Positions 44,975-55,776 of a stretch of 64,000 nucleotides of DNA are shown here, piece after piece. The notes beneath the pieces are model-generated. The model saw nothing but the letters and a program-made list of their open reading frames with translations. It was not told the origin of the DNA and ran no database searches. The DNA is taken from the NCBI GenBank assembly GCA_032622095.1, contig CP136068.1, forward strand, positions 150,361,365 through 150,425,364. The letters run 5' to 3'. The first letter of the stretch is position 1; the number at the start of each line of letters is the position of its first letter. This DNA is from Siphonodentalium dalli (lineage: Eukaryota > Mollusca > Scaphopoda > Gadilida > Siphonodentaliidae). Position numbers and translations under genes: made by a program.

Positions 44975-45400
44975 CTAAAAGTCACCTGGTAACACAATGC
45001 AACGTTTCTCTGCTCTCAGCAGGTACGTGGAACATTTACGAATTTGTGAAACAGCTGAGTTTACATTTGTAGGATTGTTTGCATATGTCAAAACAGATTT
45101 ACCATCAATTATTATGCGATCATTTGGAATGTCGAGTACAATTTTGTTTTGCTTAAGAAATGGCATACCAGCTAGAATGTCACAGTCTAAGTCGCGAACA
45201 ACGACTGCTTGCAATATGAATGTAACATTTCCACGATAAAGTGTTAGGTGAACTTCCCCACAGGCTTGTAGATTAGTTTTACCGTCGGCCTGACTTGCAG
45301 TGTGTCGAGTTTCATGATTGGTGCGTTAAGCTTCACCGCAATGAATGTTTGATCAAAGAGGATGTTGCACCGGAGTCACATGTCAGCAATACCGGATGGT
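44975..45400 (-). pseudogene. Aspartic protease region of the Gypsy element
   Basis: An active-site-type DSGATSSLIK lies near 45350. The downstream part VVVRDLDCDILAGMPFLKQN (about 45190) is the usual second half of retroviral-type proteases. The frame is broken between 45330 and 45215. Confidence 0.7.
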
Positions 45401-45419
45401 GTTGATAGAATGCTGTTAA

Positions 45420-46388
45420 TGAGGGAGTGTTCAATGTTTTTACACGACTGACTGAGGCATCCTGGACAAAAGTTTTTTCGCTATGATTTGGTTCGACATC
45501 AGAGTGTATGTCAGCATCTGAAAAGCCCAGGGATTCATCCAATGCAGTGTCCAACTCATCGAACTCATCAACCGCAGCCTCTGTTAGCCCACCTGATTCT
45601 ACACGGAATGCTTGGATAATATCCTGTTTCTCAGCACGCGACAAGAATCGCACTGGGAACTGTCTAGACTTCTGTCGAGTGTAACGCTCTGTGTTGTGAG
45701 AATCAAGAAAGTTAATACAAGACGATTTAACATCTTCTACACGAAGTTCATTGAGGAAGCCGTCCAAATCGTCTACAATATGCGGCTGCAGATCTTTCAG
45801 GGTCATGTGCTGCAAGTCGTAGGGGAATGTTCGCAGAACAGGAGTATGCAGATTCGGGTGAATCAAGTCCAACCAACGTAAAACTGCAAGTCGTTCCACT
45901 GTTGGAGACATGACTTCATCTGCTGCCATTTTATCACCATCATGTGCAAGTTTACCATTTTTGCGGAGGAGGTTATCGTGAAGATGGGCAAGTAAACGTT
46001 AAAACAATCTCTCGGGCCTCTCGCCGTCTTCCCAACGAATTGATGTGTACTTCATGAATGTAGCTTCCGACTGCATGAAGCCGCAATATTTTCGAATAAT
46101 CTGCCATATTACTTCAATGCTGGTAGAGTTTTTGACAATGTCTGCAGACAAGAAGTGTGGTACCCACTGTGCGATGAGGCCTAACATCTGTGTCAGATGT
46201 ATGCATGTCACTGCATCTTTGAGCCCCCTGTGGGCTGTTGGATCCGAGGACTTTGTCCAAGTTCCTTCAAGTAACCCAGCAAAGTTGGGATCCTGAGACA
46301 ACGTGTAAGTTAAATTCTGTTGCCAAGCGGTAAATGACGAAAATGTTTCGTCCTCTGACAGTTTCCACTGTTTTGGTGGTCTGGACAT
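45420..46388 (-). pseudogene. Gag-like region of the Gypsy element
   Basis: The ATG at about 46388 opens a protein with QWKLSEDETFSSFTAWQQNL and a later IVKNSTSIEVIWQIIRKYCG, both typical of gag in a widespread invertebrate Gypsy clade. A stop near 46000 splits it from 45333-45929, which carries a basic/proline region and an acidic stretch before protease. I did not find a CCHC zinc knuckle. Confidence 0.7.
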
Positions 46389-46525
46389 AGTAGCGTATAT
46401 CAGTAGTATCACGAAAATAGGTGAAATACAATGAATGTTTTTTTGACCATAAATTGTCTATGCGAGTTCCTTTGAACGTATATTAAGCCTACCCTTATAC
46501 ACTGACTCACACCGCAGCCACCACA

Positions 46526-46691
46526 ACAGCGTATAATCACGGTATGGAGGTATTGTCCAAGTCAAGGGTGCTTTAGAGTCACGTTTAGTTTGGAACACAA
46601 TGTTTATTAAGAAATGCAATAGAACAGAACAGATACAAGCGAAGTAACTCTATAGTAGACTATGAGTGACTAAAACACAGAGCGCGTAACA
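46526..46691 (-). repeat. 5' LTR of the Gypsy element
   Basis: It is 166 bp with no insertion. On the minus strand it starts TGTTACGCGC and ends near CGCTGTTG, then TGGTGGCTGCGG, a candidate primer-binding site. The flanking sequence on the right (ATGGCGTAGGAACC) is unlike the left flank. Confidence 0.85.
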
Positions 46692-46929
46692 ATGGCGTAG
46701 GAACCATTGCTGAAGTAAATAAAGACACATGATTACTATAGATCTTAGTTCCCAGGTGTTGTGTACTAGTGTGACTATGTGTGAAGGCCTTTTGAATTAA
46801 ATGAGCTTACTACGGTGGTTATGCTGAACCAGATGTATAATGTGTTGCCTCGTTGCTGCAGTATAACTTGAAGCTAAAATCTATGGTACCGCGAGCGGCA
46901 TTGAGACAATTTTGAAAACAGATAGCATT

Positions 46930-48760
46930 TGTATTGATGGACACGCTGAAATAGGTTTAAATGCATAGTGACATGTACCTTTAACTTTAAGGTATGTGAC
47001 CCAATGCGTTGTATTGTATGAACCATTTCCGAAGTAATACCAAATCAATACTTTCATTTCCTACAGTGTAGCCTAATACATCGAATGTACATGCATATGT
47101 GACGTATAACTTGAAGGTCAATTTGTTAAAAAACTGTTGTCACACTATCGAAGAAGGTTATATTGCAAACGAGGGGCAAACACATTGTGTTCCTTTAATT
47201 CACACGCCTATATTGCATCACATCCCTTTAACTTCCACATGTACATCGAATGTACATGCATATTTGACGTATAACTTGAAGGTCAATTTGTTACAACTCT
47301 GTTGTCGTCTAGCATACATCGTGTCAATTTTATATAAATTAAAGCATGTATATAGCTAAAATCTATCGTAACACGAGCGGCATGGAGAATATAAAGAGCG
47401 TTTTTATTTATGAATACGCTGCATTAGATTTAAATGCACAAGTGACGTGTACCTTTAAGGTATGTGACCTATAGGCGTTCAAATGTATGAAGCATTTCTG
47501 AAGTAATGACACACTAGAAAACCTTAATTCCTACAAGGTTACCTCGAACATACATGCATGTGACATAACTTGAAGGCAAATCTGTTATAATACTATTGTC
47601 TTTTAACATACAGTGCGTCAATATGAATTAGAGCATGCAGAACATATGACCATGAAATTAATATGACATGTATCAAGAGTGTTCACTTTATTGAGGGCGA
47701 TTATTCCAGAAGTTAGTTGGCTCGTGCTTTGAATGTACATGCATATGTGACGTATAACTTGAAGGCCAATTTGTTACAACTCTGTTGTCGTTTAGCATAC
47801 ATTGCGTCAATTTTATATGAATTAAAGCATGTATATAGCTAAATCTATGGTAACACGAGGGGCATGGAGACAATTTGGAAAATAAAGAGCGTTTGTATTG
47901 ATGGACACACTGAATTAGGTTTAAATGCATAAGTGACGTGAACCTTTAAGGTATGTGAACCAAATGTGGTGTATGAACCATTTCTGAAGTATATAAAGAC
48001 AAACCATTACTAGAAACCTTCATTCCTACAGTGTAGCCTTATATAGCCTTATACTATCAAAGAAGGTTATATTGCAAATGCGGTTCAAACACATTGTGTT
48101 GCTTTGATATTTACACACCAATATTGTATCACATCCCTTTAACTTCCACATGTACATCGAATGAACAGGCAAATGTGAAGTATAACTTGAAAGACCAATC
48201 TGTTACAATGCTGTTGTCAGACTATCAAAGAAGGTTGTATTTCAAATGCGGGGCAAAACACATTCTGTTCCTTTAATATTCACACACCAATATGGCATCA
48301 CATCCCTATAACGTCCACATGTACATCGAATGTACATGCATACAACCATGAAATAATATTACAGAAGGTATTTGGCTCGTGTATCGAATGTACCTGCATA
48401 TGTGACGTATAACTTGAAGGCCAATTTGTTACAAAGCTGTGGGTAGTGGGTAATTTTATATGAATGAAATGATGCAGTACATACAACTATGAAAGTAATA
48501 TGACATGTTTCAAGAGCGTTCACTTTATTAAGGGCGAATATTCCAGAAGGTATTTGGCTCGTGTATTGAATGTAGATGTATATGTGCTGTATAACTTGAA
48601 AGCCAATTTGTTACAATGCTGTAGTCAAACTATCAAAGATGGTTATATGCAAATGCGGGGCAAACACATTGTGTTCCTTCAATATCCACACACCATATAT
48701 GACGTATACTTGAAAGCCAGCACCCATGAAATATTTACAAGGCAGAACAATCAATGAAAT
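46930..48760. repeat. Irregular tandem and dispersed repeats, 0.3-0.6 kb units
   Basis: Blocks such as TAACTTGAAGGCCAATTTGT, ACTATCAAAGAAGGTTATAT, ATCACATCCCTTTAACTTCC and CATCGAATGTACATGCATAT recur in shifting order at 47090-47290, 47560-47790, 48060-48250, 48310-48440 and 48560-48720. Some are direct copies, others truncated. No coding region is supported. Confidence 0.8.
48536..48548. promoter_or_regulatory. Heat-shock element, three units
   Basis: GAATATTCCAGAA is a perfect GAAnnTTCnnGAA. A one-mismatch relative (GATTATTCCAGAA) lies near 47700 in another repeat copy. Confidence 0.6.
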
Positions 48761-49209
48761 CTTATAGCGCATCAGGAGAGATATATTTTAATTAATAATA
48801 TTAACAGATGTGTATTCAAAGAGAAACACTGTGAGGCCAGAGACTGGTCTGTTTAGTGTGCATTTGTGAAATGCATAGGTGTAACATGCGTGATGGGGGT
48901 TGGTCGAGAATATTCCACGATGCTATGTTATTGTTTTTCACATTCTAGGAAATTCTTGCTACCTAGTGGTAATCTGCATAATTGTACATTATTGAATATG
49001 TTGAAATATCTATTGGCAAGGCGTTGATTGATTTCTGTTAGTTCGATTGCAGGCATCCACAAATATTTAAAAGGGTAGTGTTTAATGTAGGAGAAGTTTC
49101 GAGAAATAAATGCATTGGCTGTTATACATGGGATATGGTGTGTAAGCATCAGTTCATCTTATCGGTTTGGTTGCTTAGCTTAATACCTAACCAGCCTGCC
49201 ATGTGCGGA

Positions 49210-49222
49210 GAATATTCCAGAA
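49210..49222. promoter_or_regulatory. Heat-shock element, three units
   Basis: Perfect GAATATTCCAGAA, followed by ATGGGGGAGATGC. Confidence 0.6.
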
Positions 49223-49562
49223 ATGGGGGAGATGCTATTAGCTTTTATGAGAGAGAAAGAACGCTTACGCATCGCGGTATAGCATTTGTGAGATAAATAT
49301 GCTTTATTACCTTTTGTGAGAGAAATATGCATTAATAGTTTAAATACAGGTATCAAATGTTAAAGGGACCGCATATATGTTTTTTAATTTATAAATTTCG
49401 GCTGTTTTATAGGCAGCTAGAAAGACATTTTATATTCTTAGCCAATATGTGCAAATAATATAGGCCCCTGAATGGTTTTTATTCAACTTAGTGCTGGCTT
49501 AAATGTTTTGTCACCTCGTGGTATGCAGAATGTGTTTCACCGCTTTATTCCCCCAGTGCCGA

Positions 49563-49575
49563 GAATATTCCAGAA
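49563..49575. promoter_or_regulatory. Heat-shock element, three units
   Basis: Perfect GAATATTCCAGAA, followed by ATGGTTATATG. Confidence 0.6.
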
Positions 49576-49881
49576 ATGGTTATATGTTGTGTTATTAGCA
49601 TGAGAGCGAATGCATCGCTGTACCATGTGTGGGGAAGTAAATTAACAGAGAAAGCATGTTACTGGCTGTGCGATTAGAACAACACGTGCCGACAGAGTAC
49701 GTCTACCGTGTGTGTGTGAAAGCCTTGTTAGTTTAAACAGGTCCATAATTCTAGTTTAATATTTAAAGGGGCTATATACAAGAAAGCATTATTAGTTTAA
49801 ATACATACAGGTATCAATTTTAAAGGGGCCATATACAATGCCTGTGGATAGAAATTATGAAGGGATTTTGAATACGAGCCA

Positions 49882-49894
49882 GAAGATTCAAGAA
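49882..49894. promoter_or_regulatory. Heat-shock element, three units
   Basis: GAAGATTCAAGAA is a perfect GAAnnTTCnnGAA with different spacer bases from the others. Confidence 0.6.
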
Positions 49895-50170
49895 ATGTGT
49901 TTTACCGCTTAAATTCCACGTATCGAGAGCAAGATATGGATAGATGCTCTGTGTTATTAGCATGAGAGCGAATGCCTCGCTGTACCATGTGTGGCGAAGT
50001 AAATTAACATCTACCGTGAGCATCGTTAGTTTAAAGGGGCCATATACGATACAGGTATGAATTTTAAAACTTATATGAATCCATTAACAATGGATTTTAC
50101 TAGAATGTTGTAATGAATCCATTATGAATGGTTTTTACTTGAATAAACAAAAATTTCGTTGAATATTGGA

Positions 50171-50193
50171 GAAATTTCCAGAATGTTCCAGAA
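50171..50193. promoter_or_regulatory. Heat-shock element, five contiguous units
   Basis: The pattern is GAA-2-TTC-2-GAA-2-TTC-2-GAA with no mismatch across 23 bases, then G. It is a stronger HSE than the three-unit sites upstream. The only frame downstream (50159-50383) is lysine-rich and not gene-like, so a target gene is not evident. Confidence 0.7.
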
Positions 50194-50199
50194 GATAAA

Positions 50200-51120
50200 A
50201 TTGCGTGGGAAGGAGGTAATTAAGAATAAGGAGAAGCGATATATATTAATTAAACCTATAAAATTAATATTACATAAAAAGGAGGACTTTAGGATAAATA
50301 AAGACTTTGTAAGACAATGGGACCATAGACAAACACATACAAAGGATAGAAAAGAGGGCATGGTCAAAACTATGGGGGCATAGACATACACACACCTATA
50401 GGGGTAGGGCGTCATATCAAAATGGGGCCGTAGACGCAGACATGCTGCTCACTCTGAGATTTGATGGGTGGGTTCCTCGACTCCAATCAAATAATTTTTA
50501 CCTCCGAAGCCAAAGAAATAGTAATTTGGGAGCGTTAATTCAGATTATGCGTCTTTAAACATATTAGTTTTTCTTTTCCAGCGATAAAATGAAAACAACA
50601 TAAAGTGAAACTAAAGCAGACATATACGAAAACCAGATGGGCAATTTTTCAAATCGAGTTTACCCACACAAAAAAAATGAATATAGAACATTATATTGCC
50701 GATGCGACGCTATCGTACCCTAGTCTCCTGTATGCTATACAATGACGTAAGCAGCCGCTGTACATATATAGGGATGACACATTGCGGTTGGGGGCAGAGG
50801 GGCGCGTTACAATCCATATATATGGCTGGGTGTCACCATATATAGCACCAATAGCGAGGACACTAAATATAGTTACCTCTATATCCAAACTGCAAGGTAT
50901 AGTTCAGTCCCCTACATTCGCCTGACCACTGCCATCACGAACACATAATGTGAGGAAATCTCTCATATTTTTATTTGAGACTTTTGTCGGTTACAATTCA
51001 TTTAGCAATATTTTGAGAAACCGAAGATTTTCAATTGGAAATTGGCTATTGATCAAATCATAATGAATTTTATCACATAATTAACCCACAAAACCAAATT
51101 GATAAATATTGGTACGACAC
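50200..51120. other. Repeat-poor DNA with one foldback fragment
   Basis: 50450-50570 (TTTGATGGGTGGGTTCCTCG, then AGATTATGCGTCTTTAAACA) matches the central part of the 21240-22196 foldback family. No gene is supported in the rest. Confidence 0.55.
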
Positions 51121-51124
51121 ACGT

Positions 51125-51246
51125 TTGCAGACCAGCGTATCGAGGGGACTGAACTCTGTCAGACCAGCGTATCGAGGGGACTGCACTCTGTCAGACCAGC
51201 GTATCGAGGGGACTGAACTCTGTCAGACCAGCGTATCGAGGGGATT
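51125..51246. repeat. 32-bp minisatellite, four units, copy B edge
   Basis: The same unit as at 1-812 (CAGACCAGCGTATCGAGGGG). Copy B keeps only the last few units before the shared flank. Confidence 0.95.
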
Positions 51247-52220
51247 AGAATCCGAAGCCACGACAAATAGTTTTCATGGCTGGCTCAACCGATTTTCATG
51301 GCTGGTTAGCTAGCTAAGCCGGCTCAGTCACACCGTTCGTGGCTGACGAAATATGGCGGCTCAGCCGGCTGAGATGGTATTATTCAGCGTATTTTCGTTT
51401 CCGAAATGTTCCTAATCCCCTGTTAACGGTTATAGACACCGTTTTTTAGCGTTTGTGGTGAACCCGTAGAATTCCAGACCAAACGTAATCTTTTTATGTT
51501 TGGCTTTTCTATTATGGCGAAAATTCACGAAGGACTGGCATGGATATACTATATAGTTTCCCATCGAATAGGTATAAGTAGTTACATTGGGACTTCTGTC
51601 GACTTCAGACTGCTATCATCACTACCATCTTGCGATATATGCATCGTTGATGACGTTGAATGATGAACCCGATAGTAATGATATGTAATATTTCAAACTA
51701 TTTTCTATTCTTATGTGTTTATATATTGACAAATGCCAGTGATGTCTGAGACTGGGTGTTGTCGATTTATATTTTAACCCTTTCAATACAGATTGGACGC
51801 GCCCATTCAGTTATCAACTTATATGAAAGCATGCATTGGGATAGTCTATTCCACATTAAGGGGCCCGTAGTCCAAGTATTATTGTACTAAAACCAGCTAA
51901 ACACCAGCATCTCGCCATACCAATATCTTAGCTGGTTTTAGTACAAGAAGACTTGGACTAAGGGGCCCGGTGTTCTGATAATATAACAACCATGCCGTGT
52001 CCATGCGGGTATGCCAATATTAGGCAATACGGTTTAGTTCTTTGCGATTCACAGTACAGTTGTGCTTGACAATATAAGCCCATGCACATGGCTCAGCCAT
52101 TTTAAAATTCCTGCGGCGGAGATTTTTAAATGTGGCTGGCGTTAGAGATAATATGGCTGGCGGCGGCTTGTGGCCAATATGGCTGGCGGCGGCGGCGTGC
52201 GATGGCGGCTTCGGGGTCTA
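51247..52220. mobile_element. DNA transposon-type insertion of 974 bp, 9-bp target duplication
   Basis: GAGGGGATT occurs at 51238-51246 and 52221-52229, while copy A has it once (796-804), so this is a filled site. The ends AGAATCCGAAGCCAC and the complement of GGCGGCTTCGGGGTCTA are imperfect inverted repeats (core CCGAAGCC). An 8-9 bp duplication suits hAT or Mutator-like elements. GC-rich GGCTGGC motifs cluster inside both ends. No coding sequence was recognised; a nested hairpin lies at 51867-51962. Confidence 0.75.
51867..51962. repeat. Hairpin inside the 974-bp insertion
   Basis: TAGTCCAAGTATTATTGTAC with TAAAACCAGCTAA pairs with the complementary TTAGCTGGTTTTAGTACA / ACTTGGACTA. The loop is about 28 bases. 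Confidence 0.8.
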
Positions 52221-52323
52221 GAGGGGATTGAACTCTATCTTGCAGTTTGCGTAATAACACTGTATATGAAATAAAACATGCACGTAGTTTATCAAATAAA
52301 CCCGACTGATGAACATCGCCCTG

Positions 52324-54378
52324 AGTCGTTATTTCGTTGGAATCTGGATACAGAATCTGGATTAAGATTATGGATTAGTCCCCGTACGACTTGGTTCGGT
52401 AAACGAACAGACCATAATCAGTAAACGAACAGACCGTAATCGTAATCTCGTGGTAATCCAGATTCGGATTCGGATTCCGATTAGGGACTCAAATGTTCGT
52501 AATGTAAACAAACCGATATTTCGCCACCTCAAAGTTTAAAAACACAAATAAAACATAAGAATCCGTCTTTTGTGTACAAATTATTGCAGAATATAAGCGA
52601 TCTATATCAAAGAAATTTAAATGCGGAGACAAATTTGTTTTATCGAATGTAAACTGGGAGAATATTACTGAAATTAGCCAAATAATAAAGCTATTGATAG
52701 TAACGCTGGGGGAGCACTTCGGTTGATGGCAAAGCAAAATATTGTCGATTTCATTGTCACTTTCATATGTCCATTTCATAATTCCATCCATAAAATACCG
52801 CCCAAACCCATGTAGATTTCTAATTCGGGCGATATGTCACCATTGACCGAATTCATGTGAACCTTCATGGATGTGTCTTCTGCTTTGTTATTCGTTATTC
52901 GTTATTATAATGTTTCTTCTTATTCAAGAAATAGTAGGATTATATGATATCAATGGATTATCAGATACACGTATGTACTATCTATTCTTATAGCAATTTC
53001 ATGTTTAAAATGTTTTGTTTCGTTAAATGCAGTCGTTTTGCACAATAGCCTCAGTATAGTGCACAACATAGGCATTTTTTGGCCAACGTGCTGTACAATA
53101 GTTGGAAAATAAAGCTTTGCTCATGCAGCTAATGTTGTGGGCTTGTGATCGCAGGTGAACTCCTTCTCCGAATCGCACAAACACAAATGTAAAGCTTATT
53201 CTACGATCTCAGGACTATATAGTGGAAATGTCAGTCAATTTATTGATTAAGTAGCCACACGTACAAGTTCTAGGGACGTGGCTAGAGGTTTCCTCAAATT
53301 TCCAGCCAACTGCACACCCCCATTGAACCAAACATCAATCTCACAGGTTCGCAGAATTCCATTTGCACCCCCTTGGAAATATCCAACCTGACACACACTA
53401 AGATTGGAAAATTACCAACTTTTACTGGTTGAAAAAATCAAACAATGAGAACAATTCCAACCATTATATGGTGTCAAATTAAAGCCCAAATAATGTTGTG
53501 TCATGCATGAAATTTCCAACTGCTGGAAATGTACCAAAGTTTAGTTTAAACATATTTATTTCAAATATTTGTCAAATTTAGATAACACATGATATATAAC
53601 ACATACATTTGTTTATGCATACAATGGGATTGGAGGACAAGTGCTGACTCACTTAAGGGTACCCCCTCTCCCATATGTTATTACACTGAAGAAAAAAAAA
53701 ATTAGTAATGCTAAAGCAACATGACTACCAAAACAAGTTGAACATATATACAGATCACCGGTCACCCCACTCCCGAGTTAGTCATAAGTTTGTATATGTA
53801 CTTATTTAAAATCGGGTTTGTTTGTTGCGTTTGCTGGCTTGTACGTATCATTATTTGGAACAGTCAGTCAAAACAATCCTGATTTTCCTCACGTATGAAT
53901 GACTGCACAGCTAAGAAAATTGTACCAAAGTTTGGGGGGGGGGGGGGGTCAAGACACCCAACCAACCCCTGTCGTCACGTCCCTGTACAACTGACAAGTT
54001 TCGTGTGTTCTTCACAACGTCTTCGGTATTTGATTCAGGAGAACTAGAGCTGTTAGAAATGCTTGCCCTCATCAATAAACACACTTTAACTTGAAAAAAA
54101 AAGATGCGATTAAGTCGGATTGGCAGCTAATTATGTGCCGTGTATATACACATTGAAGAAAAGCATGACTTTCACAACAAACATGAACTTTATAAATATA
54201 AGATACAAATGATACTTGTGTCAAATACATGAGCCATGTTTGACGCTGGGAGAACATTAAACATAGTATCGGAGACCACGTGGATTTCAAAATCTGACCT
54301 AGAATCGGGAATTAGCCCCGCCCCCGTAATAGGCTTCGGATTCTGAATCCGGATTCCCACCAAATAACGACGCTTATG
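52324..54378. mobile_element. 2.05-kb TIR element inserted in copy B
   Basis: Copy A reads straight through CGCCCTG to TATATAAGAG; in B these are separated by 2.05 kb with ends AGTCGTTATTTCGTTGGAAT and the complement of GGATTCCCACCAAATAACGA. Subterminal GATTCGGATTC-type motifs repeat at both ends. I find no target duplication longer than 1-2 bp. A 100-codon minus frame (52489-52791) is intact but unrecognised. Otherwise the interior is AT-rich and non-coding. Confidence 0.75.
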
Positions 54379-54408
54379 TATATAAGAGTGTCCGTCACTA
54401 GCAAAATT

Positions 54409-54560
54409 AATTAATATTTGCCCCATTTTTTCCACACGAACTGGGACAGCAAATGTGGCTATATTTAAAATATTTTGATCGGCTGTGGCGGTGAATGTTT
54501 TTCGTTGAAAATAAGTTTCTTTTTTACAACAGTTTTTTTTAAATGAAATAAGTGTAACTA
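54409..54560 (-). CDS. Possible second exon of the duplicated secreted-protein gene, copy B
   Basis: Counterpart of 820-1045. The frame encodes RKTFTATADQNILNIATFAV and NFASDGHSYI. Downstream the 2.05-kb insertion replaces the rest of the frame, so copy B would end in unrelated residues. I do not recognise the domain. Confidence 0.25.
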
Positions 54561-54699
54561 TATATGTTTTTCTTTTCGTGCAAATGTACCCTCGATATAG
54601 GTTTTGTATATATAAATTTTGTCTTTCTGGGAAGAGATAGGACATCATAAGCCTATATATGGATGATCCCACCCAGTTATAACACTATACACGCATATT

Positions 54700-54890
54700 G
54701 GAATTGTGAATGTCTATTACTCATTGGGAGGGGTGTTCGGGGAAAATGACAGGCGAAAAGATCGTACATGTAGTTCTAAGAGCATGCAGAAGGATTACTA
54801 TAAGTTCAACAAACGACATATGGTTATTTGTTTAACTTATTATCTGAACATGTCCTAAGAGACTACTCGCCAATGAGTATTTAGTATATA
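54700..54890. repeat. Dispersed intronic repeat, copy in B
   Basis: Matches 1215-1410 but with a small deletion and rearranged middle (54760-54800). Ends in the 45-bp minisatellite monomer (ACTACTCGCCAATGAGTATT). Confidence 0.7.
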
Positions 54891-54909
54891 AATGATTAAC
54901 ATAACTTAC

Positions 54910-55120
54910 GTGTATAAATCTCATCAGTCTTCAGGCCATTCTTTTCTTTGTTGACCTTCGTGTGAAACTTGTCCAATTGACTGCTTAGTTCATCGAGAGC
55001 GCTTCCCGAAATCATCTGCATTCCTGGCCGTCCCAAGTTTATTGACCGATCGGCAGATCGCGCAATACATACACCATATAAAACCACGAACACACAGCAG
55101 CCAATTTGTCGTGTATTCAT
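54910..55120 (-). CDS. First coding exon of an unidentified secreted protein, copy B
   Basis: The ATG at 55120 is chosen over the in-frame ATG at 55132 because only the former is shared with copy A. It begins MNTRQIGCCVFVVLYGVCIA, a signal peptide, then a polar region with SALDELSSQLDKFHTKVNKE, a short coiled-coil candidate. It ends at a GTAAGT donor (GT at 54909-54908), phase 1 as in copy A. Frame, start, donor and phase are all kept between the duplicates, with one extra codon in B (MQMISG against MQMSG). Conservation could be due to youth rather than selection. Confidence 0.6.
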
Positions 55121-55276
55121 GTTTGAGATCATGCCAAGAGTGTGCTCGGGTTAAGAATGAATATTCAACAACACATCGAGTTTGCACAGTATGCATGACG
55201 ACATATACGTGTTAACTGTCGTTTGGCGGTTGTACACTTCCGGATGACACATAGGTTCACTAGTTCACAGCTAGTG

Positions 55277-55282
55277 CTTATA
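55277..55282 (-). promoter_or_regulatory. Putative TATA box (TATAAG) for copy B exon
   Basis: Minus-strand TATAAG lies about 160 bp upstream of the ATG at 55120, as in copy A. Confidence 0.35.
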
Positions 55283-55411
55283 AGAAGACAACATCTTCAT
55301 TAATTTGTACTACGCGGTTCGTTAGCTCTATAAGCCTCTACACACGAAAGAAGCAGGAGACTGTTGGACATTTGGTCATATTAACCCTTTACTCAACAGA
55401 ACGGCCATGTG

Positions 55412-55478
55412 CCAATGCATTCTCTTATATATGCGAGTCGACCATAGGTCGCCTCGCATATATAAGAGAATGCATTGG
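55412..55478. repeat. 67-bp hairpin unit (forward core)
   Basis: Core GTCGACCATAGGTCG inside ATTCTCTTATATATGCGA arms. Confidence 0.85.
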
Positions 55479-55555
55479 CTTAACACATTAAAAATTATAA
55501 AATTGTTAAAGAATGTAAGAAAAAATGGTAAAAAGTGTTAAAGTGTTTTTATAGG

Positions 55556-55622
55556 CCAATGCATTCTCTTATATATGCGAGGCGACCTATGGTCGACTCG
55601 CATATATAAGAGAATGCATTGG
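55556..55622. repeat. 67-bp hairpin unit (reverse core)
   Basis: Core GCGACCTATGGTCG; the reverse complement of 55412-55478. Confidence 0.85.
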
Positions 55623-55776
55623 CGCAGGGCATAACTGTAACCATCACAATGTGGTCAATGAGCCGGTTCCAATGATATCCATATTTGTATGGTTCTATTG
55701 AGACAGACCGAAGATAATTTAGGCTGTTGCAGCTTTATTTGGCCGTTTTTGGCCGGTTTGTTGGGTAAAGGGTTAA

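Larger units (their letters stand above)
40993..46691 (-). mobile_element. Decayed Ty3/Gypsy LTR retrotransposon, 5.7 kb
   Basis: Two direct 166-bp LTRs (one enlarged by a LINE insertion) bound gag, protease, reverse transcriptase, RNase H and integrase in Ty3/Gypsy order on the minus strand. The LTRs differ at about five positions by eye, so the insertion is fairly young. In spite of that, the frames are broken by several frameshifts and stops. No target-site duplication is evident and the exact LTR ends are uncertain by a few bases. No envelope gene is seen. Confidence 0.9.
48900..50075. repeat. Dispersed repeats containing HSEs
   Basis: Blocks AGCATGAGAGCGAATGC / CGCTGTACCATGTGTGG (49600-49650, 49955-50005) and ACAGGTATCAATTTTAAAGG (about 49345, 49810, 50055) are repeated. 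Most copies of one block carry GAATATTCCAGAAATGG. Confidence 0.75.
55385..55772 (+). mobile_element. piggyBac-type MITE, CCCTTTACYCAACA subfamily, complete
   Basis: TTAA at 55381-55384 and 55773-55776. The ends are CCCTTTACTCAACA and TGTTGGGTAAAGGG. It contains two hairpins (55412-55478, 55556-55622) that are reverse complements of one another (cores GTCGACCATAGGTCG and GCGACCTATGGTCG), separated by a T/A-rich spacer. A GGCCGTTTTTGGCCGG motif sits next to the right end. Confidence 0.85.

Noticed and set aside
54190-54672. 160-codon minus frame treated as one protein
   Set aside because: It joins non-coding sequence, the candidate exon and the 2.05-kb insertion end. Only the middle part is conserved with copy A.
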